From Pyropia haitanensis (lineage: Eukaryota > Rhodophyta > Bangiophyceae > Bangiales > Bangiaceae): 21,443 bases of DNA. Below are positions 1-9,342 of the stretch, in pieces (the first letter of the stretch is position 1; every line of letters begins with the position of its first letter). A model generated the notes under the pieces. It made no database searches. It was not told the origin of the DNA and worked only from the letters and a program-made list of their open reading frames with translations. The translations under genes were made by a program, and so were the position numbers. Location: contig SDUX01000172.1 of the NCBI GenBank assembly GCA_008729055.1, forward strand, positions 1-21,443. The letters run 5' to 3'.

Positions 1-968
1 CGCGACAGCGGCGACGTGGCCGACGCGCACGTCACGGAAGCGCACGGGCGGCTGTACGCGGCGGCGGCGGCGGTGGTCCCCTCCTCGGTGGTCGCGGCGG
101 CGGCAACGGCGGCGGCAGTCGGCGCGGCCGCCGCCCTCTCCGCGTCCCGCCGTCCGCGCGTAGAGCGCGACCGTCGCGCTCGCCGCCGCCGCCGCCGCCG
201 CCGCCCGCCTCGCGCTGCTGCTGCCGCTGGCCGCCGCCGACACGCTGCGGGTGCTTGCGGGCGGCCTCGACGGCGCGCCCTGCTACCGGGTGCTGCTCGA
301 GGGGGGGGCCTCGGCGGCGAGGCGTGCTGCTGGCGCCGGTCGGCGCCGACGGGCGGCTCGTCGCCGCCGCGCGCGACGGGCTGGCCGCGCGGGTGCTGCT
401 GCGGGGCGCCCCGCGCGGCACCGCCGCGACCGCCATCGTTGCCGCGGCGGTCGTTGGCGGCAGCGCCGCCGCTGCCCGCCGTCGCGGCGCACACTACCGC
501 CGCGGCGCCGGCCGGCGTGGCGGCGGCTCCTTTGCCCGCTCCGCGGCGGCGGCCTACCGCCGCCTCGACGCGGAGCGGTTTGGCCTCGCGCCAGCCGTCC
601 TCGTCACCACCGCCGCGCCGGGCGCGTCGTTTGAGCTGCCGGGGCGCCAGCGCGCCCTGCTGACGACGCAGCTGCTGCTGGCGGCGGCGGCGAATGTGAG
701 CGCAGCACCCGCCGCTGCGGGAGCAGAGCTGGTACGCGCCCGCCGCGGCGGCGGGTCGCTGCTCGCCTACTCGGCGGCGCTCGACGGGCCGCCGCCGGCG
801 GGGGCGGGCGCGCGGGGCGTCGACGCGTCGTGCCGGTCGACCGGTTTTAGTGAGCGGCTTGCGGGGTGGGCGTCGACGGTGGGGACCGCCGCCGCGCTCG
901 ACATCTACTGCTATGACCAGGCGGATACGGAGGGCGTGGCGGAGGGGGTGGGGCGGCCGCGGGGGGGG
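1..968 (+). CDS. 5' part of a putative secreted or membrane protein, frame-broken, start outside window
   Basis: I do not recognise this protein. Coding character moves through three frames. One frame is open from base 1 to about 170. A second covers about 164-300 and contains a hydrophobic Ala/Leu segment followed by LRVLAGGLDGAPCYRVLL, which resembles a signal peptide leading into a folded domain. After a run of nine G near 300-308 the reading continues in a third frame to about 960, with a mixed-composition stretch (AYRRLDAERFGLAPAVLVTT, an NVS glycosylation-type site, LDIYCYDQADTEG). The shifts fall at G or GCC runs, so they could be indel errors, real mutations or unrecognised introns. 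GC-rich codons dominate throughout. It probably continues into the blocks that follow on the same strand. The call of coding rests on composition only. Confidence 0.35.
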
Positions 969-1009
969 CGCGCCAAGGCAGAGCCTGACGGGAGGGACCG
1001 CCAGCGGCG

Positions 1010-1880
1010 GTGGCGGCGGCGGCAGCGGCAGCAGCGGCGGCGACGGCTGCGACGACAGCGGCGGGTGACTGTGTGGGGGGAGGGGGGGGCGCCACCGACA
1101 ACGCCGGCGCGCCGGCCGGCGCGCCCGGCGCGGCCGACGCGGGCCGCGCCGACGCGCCGGCGACGGCGGCGGCGGCGGCCCCCCCCCGCGCCAGCGGCCG
1201 CGTGCGGGTGCCGTGCTCGGCGGGCACCGTCGGCAACGCGCCGACGGTCACGCCCGTCGCGATGGCGACGCCCACCCCCGGCGGCGGGGGCGGCGGCGGG
1301 GAACCCCCCCCCCCCCCGCGGAGGCGACCCCCCCCCGCGACGCGGCTGCTGCGCATCAATGGCGGCCGCCAGCGGTTTGCGTTTTGGAACGTGTCGACGC
1401 CCGACGACGCGGCGGCGGCGGCCGCGTCCGCGCGCGCCGCGGTCGCGGCGGCGGCTGTCAATGGCGACGCCGCCTTCCTCGTTGGCCGCCTCTTTGCCGA
1501 CACGGAGGAGCCCGCGACGGTCGGCCACGACGCGGCCGCGACGGTCTCCGCGGCGACGGCGGCGATCGCGGCGGTGGTGGGGGCGGCCACGCGCAGCGCG
1601 CGGCTGACGGCGGTGGTGACAGCCGCTGCGGCGGCGGTGAGGCAGGCGGCGGCGGTGGCGCAGGCGGCGGCGGTGGGCGTCGCGGCGGGCCGGCACGTGT
1701 GTGCGGTGACGCTCGTGCACCTGGCGCTGACGGGGGGGCTGACCGCGACCGTGTCGCTGCACGTGGCGTATGTGTACATGGTCGCGCCGGGGGAGGGGGG
1801 AGGCGGGGAGGGGAAGGAGCCCACGTCCGGCGGCTGCAGCGCCCACAGCGGCGTCGCGGCGGCGGTGGGGCTGGGCGGTG

Positions 1881-1918
<38 letters not shown>

Positions 1919-2086
1919 GGCGGCGGCGGCGGGTGGCCCTCCAAGCGCCCGCGCGGGCCGAGCGGCCGCAGCTCCGCGTCGTCGGCGACCACTCCAGGCG
2001 GCCTCCCCCCCCGCCGCCGCGGCGGCGGACCCTTGCGCGGCGCTGCGCTCCCCCGTCGCGGCGGTGGCGTCGGCGCTCCGCGGTGA
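1010..2086 (+). CDS. putative membrane-protein block with one strong hydrophobic segment
   Basis: Open frame of 358 codons, probably a continuation of the block before it after the G-run at about 961-968. The first 100 residues are Ala/Gly/Pro-rich. Residues 112-131 (RLLRINGG, then RFAFWNVSTP) are less biased and look like folded protein. Residues 231-260 are strongly hydrophobic (CAVTLVHLALTGG, then VSLHVAYVYMV) and would make a transmembrane helix. The frame then enters a long Gly run encoded by GGC/GGT repeats at about 1874-1933. No family is recognised. With the neighbouring hydrophobic blocks this suggests a multi-pass protein with an outer N-terminal domain; that is inference. The first Met lies within an Ala-rich stretch and is unlikely to be the true start. 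Confidence 0.35.
1874..1933. repeat. (GGC)n trinucleotide tract
   Basis: Nearly pure GGC with a few GGT interruptions. In the presumed coding frame it encodes polyglycine. Confidence 0.9.
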
Positions 2087-2492
2087 CGCGAGCGGCGCCT
2101 GGTTTGGCCCGCGCCGCCGCCGCCGCGCGGCGGCCGCGCTCGGCGCCGCCGCGGCGGGCGCGGTGTGGGGGTCGGCCGCCGCCGCTGCCGCGGCGGGCTC
2201 GGTGTGGGCCGCGTCTGCGGCGGCCGCGGCGGGGGGGGCGCCGTTGGGGGGGGGGGGGCCGCCGGGTCCCGCCGCGGTGCGACCGACGGTGGCGGACAGG
2301 TGGCTGTTGGGGGTGGCGGCGGCGGCGGTGAATGGGCTGCTGCTGACGCCGCTGCTGCTGCGGGTGGGGGGCCTCTGCCGGGGTGGGCGCTGCCGCCGCC
2401 GCCGCCACTGCAGCTGCCGCCGACGGCGTGGCTGTGGGCTGGGGGGGGGCGGAACGACGCGGCGTCACGTGCCTCGGTTCCTGTCGCTCTAG
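2030..2492 (+). CDS. putative transmembrane block of the same broken gene
   Basis: In a different frame from the block before it, the sequence reads ALRGDASGAWFGPRRRRR, then an Ala/Gly/Trp hydrophobic stretch. After a Gly/Pro linker comes ADRWLLGVAAAAVNGLLLTP. The pattern of a basic loop, a helix, a linker and a helix fits two membrane-spanning segments. Overlap with the end of the previous frame at about 2030-2086 marks the probable shift point. The open frame ends at 2492, but coding character fades after about 2400. No homologue is recognised. Confidence 0.3.
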
Positions 2493-3178
2493 GCGGGGGT
2501 GGGGGGGGGGGCGCCGCGGCAGCATCGCCGCCGGCCGCCGCCGCCGCCGCCACGGCGTCGCCCGCGTCGGCCTTGGCCCCGTCGGCGGCGGCCGGCACCG
2601 CCGCGGCCGCCGCGGCCACCGGTGGCTGGGCCCAACTCCGCCGCAGTAGCAGCGGCTCGGCCGCGGCAGCGACAGGCGTGGCGGCCGACGTGCCGCACGC
2701 GCACGGCGACCACCCGCGGTGTCACGCGCACCACCGGCGGCGGGCGGCGCGCCACCACCGGCGGTACCCGTCGCTGCAGCCGTTGCCATCGTCGTCGCGC
2801 TCGACGAGCGCGTTGTCGTCGGGCTCGTCGTCGCCGTGGCCGCTGACCTGGTCCCGGACGGCGACGCCGTCGGCGGGGGGCGGTGGCGGCAGCGCCAGCG
2901 CCACGCGGGGCGCCACCGGGGCGGTGACAGTGACAGTTTTCCAGACGGGGGTGGCGGGGGGCGTCGCCGCCGCCGCGACGGCGCTGCTCGACGGCCGCCG
3001 TCGGCCATCTGCGGTGGCGGCCGTCCCGCTGCCGCTGCCGCTGTTGCCGCCGCTGCCGCCTCTGCCGCCGCCGTCGACGCGGCCGCCGCCGGCCAAGCGC
3101 CGTTACCATCAGCGCCGTTACCATCAGCGGGCGGCAGCCGCCGACGACGGTGCGCCGCCGAGGCAGCCGCCCCCTTAA
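2400..3178 (+). CDS. putative continuation with further hydrophobic segments, frame-broken
   Basis: One frame reads LPPTAWLWAGGGRNDAASRA and then Ala-rich sequence to about 2720. A second frame from about 2755 reads VPVAAAVAIVVALDERVVVG and continues hydrophobic to about 2870. The first frame resumes with TGAVTVTVFQTGVAGG and a Pro/Leu-rich run, stopping at TAA (3176-3178). The hydrophobic stretches support more membrane helices. A short direct duplication, CGCCGTTACCATCAG, occurs at about 3101-3127 and encodes RYHQ twice. Whether the stop is the true end, or lies in an intron before the Pro-rich tail, cannot be decided here. Confidence 0.25.
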
Positions 3179-3211
3179 CCCCGACCCCCACCACCACCCC
3201 CCTCCCGGCCG

Positions 3212-4340
3212 GTGCGTTTCATCCGGCTTGCAACGGCGATTGCCGCGCGCGGCGACGTGCCGCCGCCGCCGCCGCCGCAGCCGTACCCCCCACGGCCACT
3301 GGCGCCCTTTCCAGCGGTGGCGGCTGCTGTCGACGCGCCCGCGTGGACGTCCGCGGTGGCGGCGGCAGTGCCGGCGGCGGCAGCGGCCGCAGCGGCGCAG
3401 CCGCCGCCGCCACCTCCGCCGGCACTGCCACTCGCTTGGGCGGTGAGGGCCACCGCCGCCGCCGCAGCGGCGGTGACGGCGACGGCGACGGCGACGGCTG
3501 CTGCGTCCGCGGCTGCGGCGGGGTGTGTCGCCGGGCCGTTGCCGCTGCCGCTGCACCTGTCGTGGCGGCCACCGCCCCCGCCGCCGCCACCGCCGCCGAT
3601 ACTGCCGCTGCCGTCGCGGGCGCCGCCGCCGCCACCTCCGCGGGCCCCCCCTTCCGCCACTCCCGCTGTCGTCGCTGCCGCCCCCGCCGCCATCCGTCGT
3701 GTACATGCCGGTGCCGCGGCCGGCGTGGCGGCCGCGTCAGCGGCAGCAGGTTGGTGTCCCCGCCTGCGGCGCGGCTGGAGTGGCGCCAACGTCGGCGGCG
3801 GGGGCAGCGGCGGCCGCTAGCGGCGCCGGGCCCGCGCTCGCCTCGGCGCCCGCAGCGTCTGCGCCACGCGTGGCCTTTGCGCGGGCGACGTACGCGGTGC
3901 CTGTTGAAAGGCGGGGCGCCAAGCCGCAGGCACCTGTGCCGTCGGCAGGCGGCAGCAGAAACGTCGGCGGCGACGACAGCAGCGGCGGTGGTGGCGGTGG
4001 TGGCGACGATGGTAGTGGTGGGAGTGCCGGCGTCGTCCCCAATTCGGTCGCCCCCGGTACACCTGCCGGTGTGTCCATCCAGCGGGCCGCCGCTGTACCT
4101 TCTTCTGCCGCGGCCCCCAAGCCGGCCCCCGCTGCCGCCCCACGTGCGACCGCCCCCTTCGTTGGCGTCTGTGGAGAATCGGCCGCGCCGGTGGTCCCTG
4201 CCGCCGTAGTCGTCCCGGTCGGCCCGCCTTTCCCGGGCGGCGGTCCACCGCCGCCGTCCACGCCGGGCTCGTCCGTGAGCTTTGAGGCGTCGACGCCTGG
4301 GCAGGCGCCGGGGGGAGGCGCGGGGGGCACCCGCCGGGAC

Positions 4341-4377
<37 letters not shown>

Positions 4378-4685
4378 AGCCGCCGCTTTCTGTGGCACCG
4401 CTGGGATTGGCGCAGGGCGTGACACCTTGTCCGGCTGGCGCCGCGGCGAGGGGGCGTCACGGGCTCGGCGCGCCGCCGCCGCCGCCAACGCTTGTGTCTA
4501 CATGGACGCCACCCGCCGCGGTGCCAGTGGCTGCGGCGACGGCGGCGGCGACGGCGACGGCGGCAACGACGGCGACGGCGACTGTAGCGGCGGCGGAGGG
4601 GCTCCCCCTGGCGAAAGCGGGGGCGTGGGAGACGCCGCTCCACGCGTTTTGCGCCATCGTCCTGGCCGCCGAGCGCCTGCCCTGA
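3212..4685 (+). CDS. Pro/Ala/Gly-rich protein or C-terminal tail
   Basis: Two overlapping open frames appear to be parts of one product. From 3212 to about 3690 the frame encodes MRFIRLATAIAARGDV and then long Pro and Ala stretches. From about 3700 another frame reads VVYMPVPRPAWRPRQRQQVG and stays open to TGA at 4683-4685, ending in AWETPLHAFCAIVLAAERLP. Composition includes a Gly/Ser/Asp patch (about 3960-4030) and a (CCG)n-encoded polyproline at about 4341-4378. The opposite strand at 3737-4330 is also open and equally low in complexity, so strand choice is not certain. I prefer the plus strand because it continues the upstream hydrophobic blocks and its end is not low-complexity. Function unknown; it could be a cytosolic tail or a separate wall or structural protein. 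Confidence 0.35.
4341..4378. repeat. (CCG)n trinucleotide tract
   Basis: Pure CCG repeats of about 12 units, encoding polyproline in the plus-strand frame that ends at 4685. Confidence 0.9.
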
Positions 4686-4825
4686 GCGCGCACGTGCCGC
4701 CTGTACGGACGGAGACGATCGGAGCTTACGGAGGTGGAGGGGCAACGGGTTGGATATGGGCATGGCGGGGGTGGGGGTAGCGGGATGCGGGTATGGGAGA
4801 GCACTTATGGGGAAGGGGGGGGAAA

Positions 4826-6420
4826 TCAGAGCGCCATAAGGCGTGCATGACTCGACGGCTGCGCGCAGGCAGGTAGCATTGCCACTGCACTTTGTCTTGC
4901 GGGGGGGGGCCATCCAGCGCTGCCCCTACTCGGAACAGTGGAGCACGTCCCCCCCCCCCTCCCCGCGCCTCCACCCCCCTCCCCCACGCACCGCCCCCGC
5001 CCGTGATCCGCAACGACCGCCACCATCCGCGGCACGTCCATAATCGTCGCCTGCGCCGCAACGCACGCGTCAGCAGCGCGACGGAGCGGACTGCGCCCCC
5101 CCCCCCGGCCCACCCTCCTCCCCCCCCGGCCACCAGCGGATGGCAGCGCGGTGCCGCCCGCGGCGCCGCCCCCCCCTGCCCCCCCACGGCGCGCGCGGCG
5201 GGCCGCCCGCCGCCATCGTCGCAGCAGGGCGACGGCCGCCCGCCGCGACGTTGCCGCCGCAGTCGACGCGCCGAGGCAGGCGCCAAACGCGTCGCCGTCG
5301 CGGAGGCCGCCGACGAGCGTCACCGCGATGCCCACCGCCGCGGCCAGCGGCGGCAGGGAGCCGCCTGCCGCGGCGGCCGCGGCTACCAGCCACACCCGCC
5401 GCGAGACGACGCCGCCCGGTCCAGCGGGCGCGCCACCGCCGCGGCGGCCGCCGCTGCGGGCAGCGCGCCAACGACGGGGCGCCGGCGGCGCCGCTCCGAA
5501 GGGGCAGAGCTCCACCACCGCCGCGCCTGGGCGAAGGAATCCCACCGCCGCCGCGTAGGCGGGGTCGTGGGGGAAGATGACCAAGTCGGCTGCCGCGAAC
5601 GTGACGGCTGAGTCGTTGAGCGCCTCGCGACGGAGGGTGGTGACGGTCAGGTCCAGCGGCGCCGCCGCGGCGGCCACCGCCTTTTCCACAGCCGCCAACG
5701 GCGAGGACGCGACGAGCAGCGCGGGCGCCGCCGCCGCCGCGGCAGCGCTGGCGGCGGGCGCTGGCGGCGCAGCGGCTGCTTCCAGTGCATCCTGCAGGCC
5801 GTAGAGATTCTCGAGGTGATGCGGCCGCCGCCCGCGCGCGACGACGGGTACTACCAGCACCACGCGCAGCCGGCACGGCGCGTGCGACCGCGGGCGGGCC
5901 AAGCGCCCCAGCGGCAGGTCCGACATGCGCACGCCGGCGGCCGCTGCTAGCTTGAGCGGCAGCGCCGGCGGCCGCGGCGACAGCTGCAGCGGCCGCCGCC
6001 ACGCCAGCGCCCCCACGGGCACCCACTCGAAGTCCGTCGTGCCCGCCACCACCGACCGGTAGCAGACGAGGCCGGCCGCCAACGGGTCGCCGACAGCAAA
6101 AGGCGGCGGCGGCGGCGAGGTCGGCGGGCGCACCCGGCCTCGCCGCGGGCGCGGCGACCGCCCTCGACTCGCCCGAGGCGGCGGCCGCGACCGCCCCAAC
6201 CCCGCCTTCCAGCGCGGCTAGTGCGGCGCCGCCGACGACCGGCCGCAGCGGCCGCCGCGGCAGCAGCGCACACGAGCTGCGGGCCACCCCGACACACGCG
6301 TACCGGCGGCGGCCGCCGCCCAGCTCGCCCGCCGCCGCCCGCACGTACGCTTGCCCGCGGAAGAGGCGGTAGAGGCGGGAGGCGGTGCCGGCGGGTGCAG
6401 TCACGCCCGCCCATGCTCAC
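4826..6420 (-). pseudogene. GT61-like (DUF563/EOGT-type) glycosyltransferase, frame-broken
   Basis: GT61 enzymes are secretory-pathway transferases that move sugars such as xylose, arabinose or GlcNAc from nucleotide sugars; no donor can be assigned here. Reading right to left, one frame from about 6404 gives ASRLYRLFRGQAYVRAAAGE, then YACVGVARSSCALLPRRPLR, up to AAAAF at about 6098. One base at a short T run then moves to a second frame: AVGDPLAAGLVCYRSVVAG (about 6095-6040). Family landmarks follow. VCYRSVVAG matches the vCf..vvG element. VARGRRPHHLENLYGLQDAL (about 5839-5780) matches the R..R...N motif. ADLVIFPHDPAYAAAVGFLR followed by PGAAVVELCPF (about 5590-5498) matches advl.G.HGa.ltn..FlpPga.viEl.P. 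The usual HG is HD (His codon 5567-5569). A hydrophobic Ala-rich segment follows (about 5400-5310), and the open frame runs to a stop at 4826, though its last 130 residues look non-coding. The frame change makes it broken as read; a sequencing indel or an intron is possible. Confidence 0.5.
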
Positions 6421-7440
6421 GTCGCACGCAGCCGCCGACCCTCCTGACGCGGCCAGCGGGTTTCCGCCCGCCTCCGGCGCCACACGGCCGCCACCCGTCG
6501 CAGCCGTCCGCCGCGCGCCCCGACCGGTAGCCGAGGTGACCCGTCACGCCCAGCCGGTCCGCGTCGACGGCCAGCGCGGGCGCCCGGTCGTCCCGCTCCG
6601 ATAGCCGGACGGGCGTGCCGGGCGGCGGCCGCGGCCAGTCGGCCGGCACGTGCGTGACGGCTGGGCCGGCGATGGCCGCCGCGGCGCCCGCGACGGCGCC
6701 GGCCACGGCGGCGCCGCCCTTGCTCGCCACCGGCCCGTCGGCGGCGGCGGTGGCCGCGCCGCCATCCGCCGCCAGCCGGGCGGCGCCATCGCCAGAGGGC
6801 GGCGGCGACGAGCGGGGGCGCCGCGCGCCCGACGACGCGCGGCGCGACCGGGCGCCGCCGCCGCCACTGCCGCTGCCAGCGGCGGTGGCGGCGGCAGCGG
6901 CGGTGGCGGCGGCGGTGGCGGCGGTGGCGGCGGCAGCGGCGGATGACGCGGCGGCGGCGGCGGGGGCAGCAGCGCCGGCGGCAGCGTCGGCTGGCCTCTC
7001 CTCCTCCTCCCACCGCCGCTTGCCCGTCACCCCCTCCCCCGCGTCTGGCGTCGCGGCTGGCGCCACCCCCACCCCCCCCCACAGCTCGGCCGGATACAGC
7101 AACGGCTCCGGGCAATAGAGCGCGCCCGCCGCCCCCCCCCCCCCGGCGCCCCCCGCGCGCGCCCCCCCGCGTCCTCGGCCTGCACCATAATCGTCAGAAG
7201 CGTCAGCCCCCGCCGCATCGACGACTGCGCGCGCGAGTCGTACGGCCGACTCGGGCACCAGGCCGCCCAGTGGGCGACGATCACGTCCATCACCTCGACG
7301 ACCGTAAAGCTCGGCGCGTCCACGGCCGTGCGGCCGCGGGCGGCGGCGGCGCACCCGCCGCCGCCACCGCCGCCGTCGCCGCCACGTCGCTGCCGTCCGA
7401 GTTGGCCAAGCTCCCAGTCTCGCTGTAGTCGTCGAGCGAG
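6410..7440 (-). CDS. unrecognised coding blocks upstream of, and possibly joined to, the GT61-like gene
   Basis: Reading right to left, three frames each show a stretch with real protein character. About 7440-7350 reads DPDSLDDYSETGSLANSDGS, acidic and Ser-rich. About 7325-7170 reads SFTVVEVMDVIVAHWAAW, then YDSRAQSSMRRGLTLLTIMV, the best-conserved-looking piece, possibly a helical domain. After the C-run at 7131-7144 the frame changes to ALYCPEPLLYPAELWGGVGV, then GKRRWEEEERP, a long Ala/Thr tract, and THVPADWPRPPPGTPVRLSE (about 6660-6600). It ends near GVTGHLGYRSG at about 6530. No family is recognised. It could be the N-terminal half of the GT61-like protein or a separate gene. Shifts at homopolymers suggest indels. 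Confidence 0.35.
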
Positions 7441-7693
7441 TCGGGGTCCCGGCCGCCCGCGCGGGCGGCACCACGCGCGCCACGCTCGGCCGCCGCGGCG
7501 GCGGAGCAACGGCCGCAGCGGAGGCCGTGCGCGGCGCCGCCGCTGCGGTTGCTGGCGGCGCTGCCGGTGAAGGCACTGCCGGCGGCGGCGGCGGCGGCGG
7601 CTGCGGCGGCGACGCCGTGCCGTCGGCGGTGGTGGCCACCGCGGCGTGACCCGCGCGGCCGTCGTCACCGCCACCACCGGTGGGAGCGACTAT

Positions 7694-7747
7694 CTACGGC
7701 AGCGACGGCGGGGACGGCCACAGGCGACTCCCGCCGCTGCTGCCAAG

Positions 7748-7788
<41 letters not shown>

Positions 7789-8137
7789 TGCCGCCCCCAC
7801 CGCCACTGCCGCTACTGCCAGACAAGCCGGCGGGCAGGCCGCCGCCCCCTCCCCCGCCGAACGAGAGCGGCGCCGTCACAAACGACACGCCTGGCAGCGC
7901 CGGTGGGGAGAGGCAAAGGGGGACTCCGCCGCCGGGGGTGCCGGCGGCAGCGGGAGGGACAGCGTCGGAGGAGGAGGCGGACGGGGTGGCGCGGACGGGT
8001 CTGGTGACTCCATTTGCCGCTGGCAGAACCGGGCCGCCCAGGCCAACAGGGGGAGGGGGGGAACGGCGAGGTGAGGAGCGCCGCCAAATAGGGGGAGTGA
8101 GGGGCGCGGCGACCATCACGGGGGGGGGGGAAGCCAT
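7694..8137 (-). CDS. hypothetical Gly/Pro/Ser-rich protein or N-terminal segment
   Basis: Open frame of 147 codons starting MASPPPVMVAAPLTPPIWRR. It goes on through LPGVSFVTAPLSF to a polyglycine tract encoded by the (GCC)n repeat at 7749-7790, and stops at 7694. It points toward the coding blocks at 7440-4826 and could be their first exon. The opposite strand (7680-8561) is also open and encodes a Pro-rich product, so strand and coding status are both uncertain. No family recognised. Confidence 0.2.
7749..7790. repeat. (GCC)n trinucleotide tract
   Basis: Pure GCC/GGC triplets of about 14 units at the end of the Gly-rich minus-strand frame. Confidence 0.9.
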
Positions 8138-8745
8138 GGCAGCAGGGGGCGGGCGGCCACCACGGGGGAAGAGCCGCCGCCGTGTCCACCCATTCCGTTC
8201 CTACTCGGACGCACCGCTGCTGCCGGTCCTGACCACGCCCCAAAATACCAACAGCGCCGTAGTCCCCTGCGCCCCCCCCACATCACGACGACTCCCGCAG
8301 CCGCAGAAGCGACGAGGCGAAAGCCACCCCCCCCCACCTCCATCGCTGGCATCGTCTCCGCCGGGACACCCGCCCTCGCCCAGCAGTTCCGGGCCCTCTT
8401 GGAAAGATCGAGGGCCACGACGGGAGAGAGAAGCCACGACTGGGGGGAAGGCGGCGACAACGACGCCGGGGCGGCGACGAGGGGCGGCGGCGACGCGATG
8501 GGCGTCGGCGGCGACGGGAAAGGAGGCGGCGACCAAGCGGGTCGGGGCTGCGAAGACGTGAGAGTGGCAACGACGAGCAGAAGGAAAGCGGCGACGACGG
8601 GGGGGGGGGCGGTGACGTCGGCGGCGGGGAAGGCGGCGATGACGGGGGGGGCGGCGGTTACGACGGCGGGGCGCGGCTGCCACGACCGTGGAGGGTGGCG
8701 GCCACGACGGCGGGGGTCGGCGTTTCACCGGGACCAGGGTCGATC
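8138..8745. other. GC-rich, purine-biased region with degenerate short repeats; no convincing gene
   Basis: From about 8400 the plus strand is a loose series of GCGGCGACGACGGGG-like words separated by G runs, resembling a decayed minisatellite. Open frames exist on both strands but are low in complexity and not consistent. This is the left host flank of the candidate element that begins at 8754. Confidence 0.4.
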
Positions 8746-8753
8746 TCGTTGCG
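8746..8753. repeat. left copy of 8-bp direct repeat TCGTTGCG (candidate target-site duplication)
   Basis: Identical to 14365-14372. Each copy directly abuts an inverted terminal sequence of the 8754-14364 interval. Confidence 0.5.
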
Positions 8754-8795
8754 TGCGCGGTCAAAGATATCGAGACTAACGCTCTCGACTCGCAG
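8754..8795 (+). repeat. left terminal inverted repeat of the candidate element
   Basis: Starts TGCGCGGTCAAAG and ends TCGCAG. It pairs imperfectly with the complement of 14323-14364 (about 60% by eye). A small hairpin (CTCGCA / TGCGGAG) begins at its inner end. Confidence 0.5.
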
Positions 8796-9191
8796 ACAGT
8801 GCGGAGCAATTCAGATCTTGATTGTCGGAACATCCAAGTTCTGCCGAACATTTGACAGAAACGATGAGAAGGACTTGGTCTCCAGGTCATGCCAGGGAAA
8901 CAGTTCTTTGGGAACGGGATTTCCACTGAGGGTACTGTTCCTCGGTCGTCGTCGTCCCTATTCAGCATAACAGCCCATGATCCCGTCACGAGCAGGAACA
9001 TCGACAAGATCAAAGCCTGATCCGCTGCCGGGGCACTGTTCTCTGCCCCTGATTGGTCAATTACTCGAACGCGAGATCGATGGAAACTTTGATGCGCGAC
9101 GAAGACCCAGCCACCCGGATGTATACTTTTTGGCGCTATAAGTGACTTCAACATGGAGTATGCACGTGGGGGGACCGGCCCCCGGGGAGAA

Positions 9192-9209
9192 ACTCTGCGA
9201 TAGCAGAGT
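9192..9209 (-). promoter_or_regulatory. perfect stem-loop ACTCTGC-GATA-GCAGAGT
   Basis: Seven-base perfect stem with a four-base loop, about 135 bases past the Fanzor stop. It is nested in a larger G/C-rich pairing (9166-9221). Most likely part of a structured RNA or 3' UTR. Confidence 0.6.
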
Positions 9210-9235
9210 AACCCCCCTCACACGCAATCTGAACA

Positions 9236-9266
9236 TCCGACGAAAACCCGCACGCGGCTCGTCGGA
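9236..9266 (-). promoter_or_regulatory. stem-loop with 7-bp perfect stem
   Basis: TCCGACG pairs with CGTCGGA around a 17-base loop that can itself form a short CCGC/GCGG stem. Lies about 80 bases past the Fanzor stop. Confidence 0.55.
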
Positions 9267-9342
9267 GAGAGGGGTGAACCGAGCTCGTGGCACTCGGCGG
9301 CCGGTGGCTATCGTGCCGTGAGTACCGCGGTGTGGAACCGAC

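Larger units (their letters stand above)
8754..9342 (-). ncRNA. candidate Fanzor omegaRNA (guide RNA) region downstream of the nuclease gene
   Basis: Fanzor and TnpB guide RNAs are usually transcribed from the 3' end of the nuclease gene through the element end, with the guide reading into flanking DNA. This stretch lies in that position between the Fanzor stop (9343) and the element end (8754). It is the least GC-rich part of the left half and is rich in stem-loops. A 7-bp stem with GATA loop sits at 9192-9209, inside an outer GTGGGGGG/CCCCCCTCAC pairing (9166-9221). A 7-bp stem lies at 9236-9266 (TCCGACG/CGTCGGA). A 6-bp stem lies at 9030-9049 (GGGGCA/TGCCCC). A near-9-bp stem pairs about 8896-8904 with 8934-8941. 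A minus-strand open frame (9154-8201) crosses it but is not recognised as protein. RNA status is inferred from position and folding by eye. Confidence 0.4.

Noticed and set aside
847..3197. Minus-strand open frames of 579-590 codons opposite the plus-strand blocks
   Set aside because: Mainly Pro/Arg/Ala low complexity caused by GC-rich DNA; no folded-looking segments.
8201..9154. 317-codon minus-strand frame starting MLKSLIAPKSIHPGG
   Set aside because: No family resemblance. It crosses the proposed element end into low-complexity DNA; better explained as non-coding sequence.
8754..9342. LTR-retrotransposon end
   Set aside because: No long direct repeat partner at the other side and no reverse transcriptase or integrase reading frame nearby.
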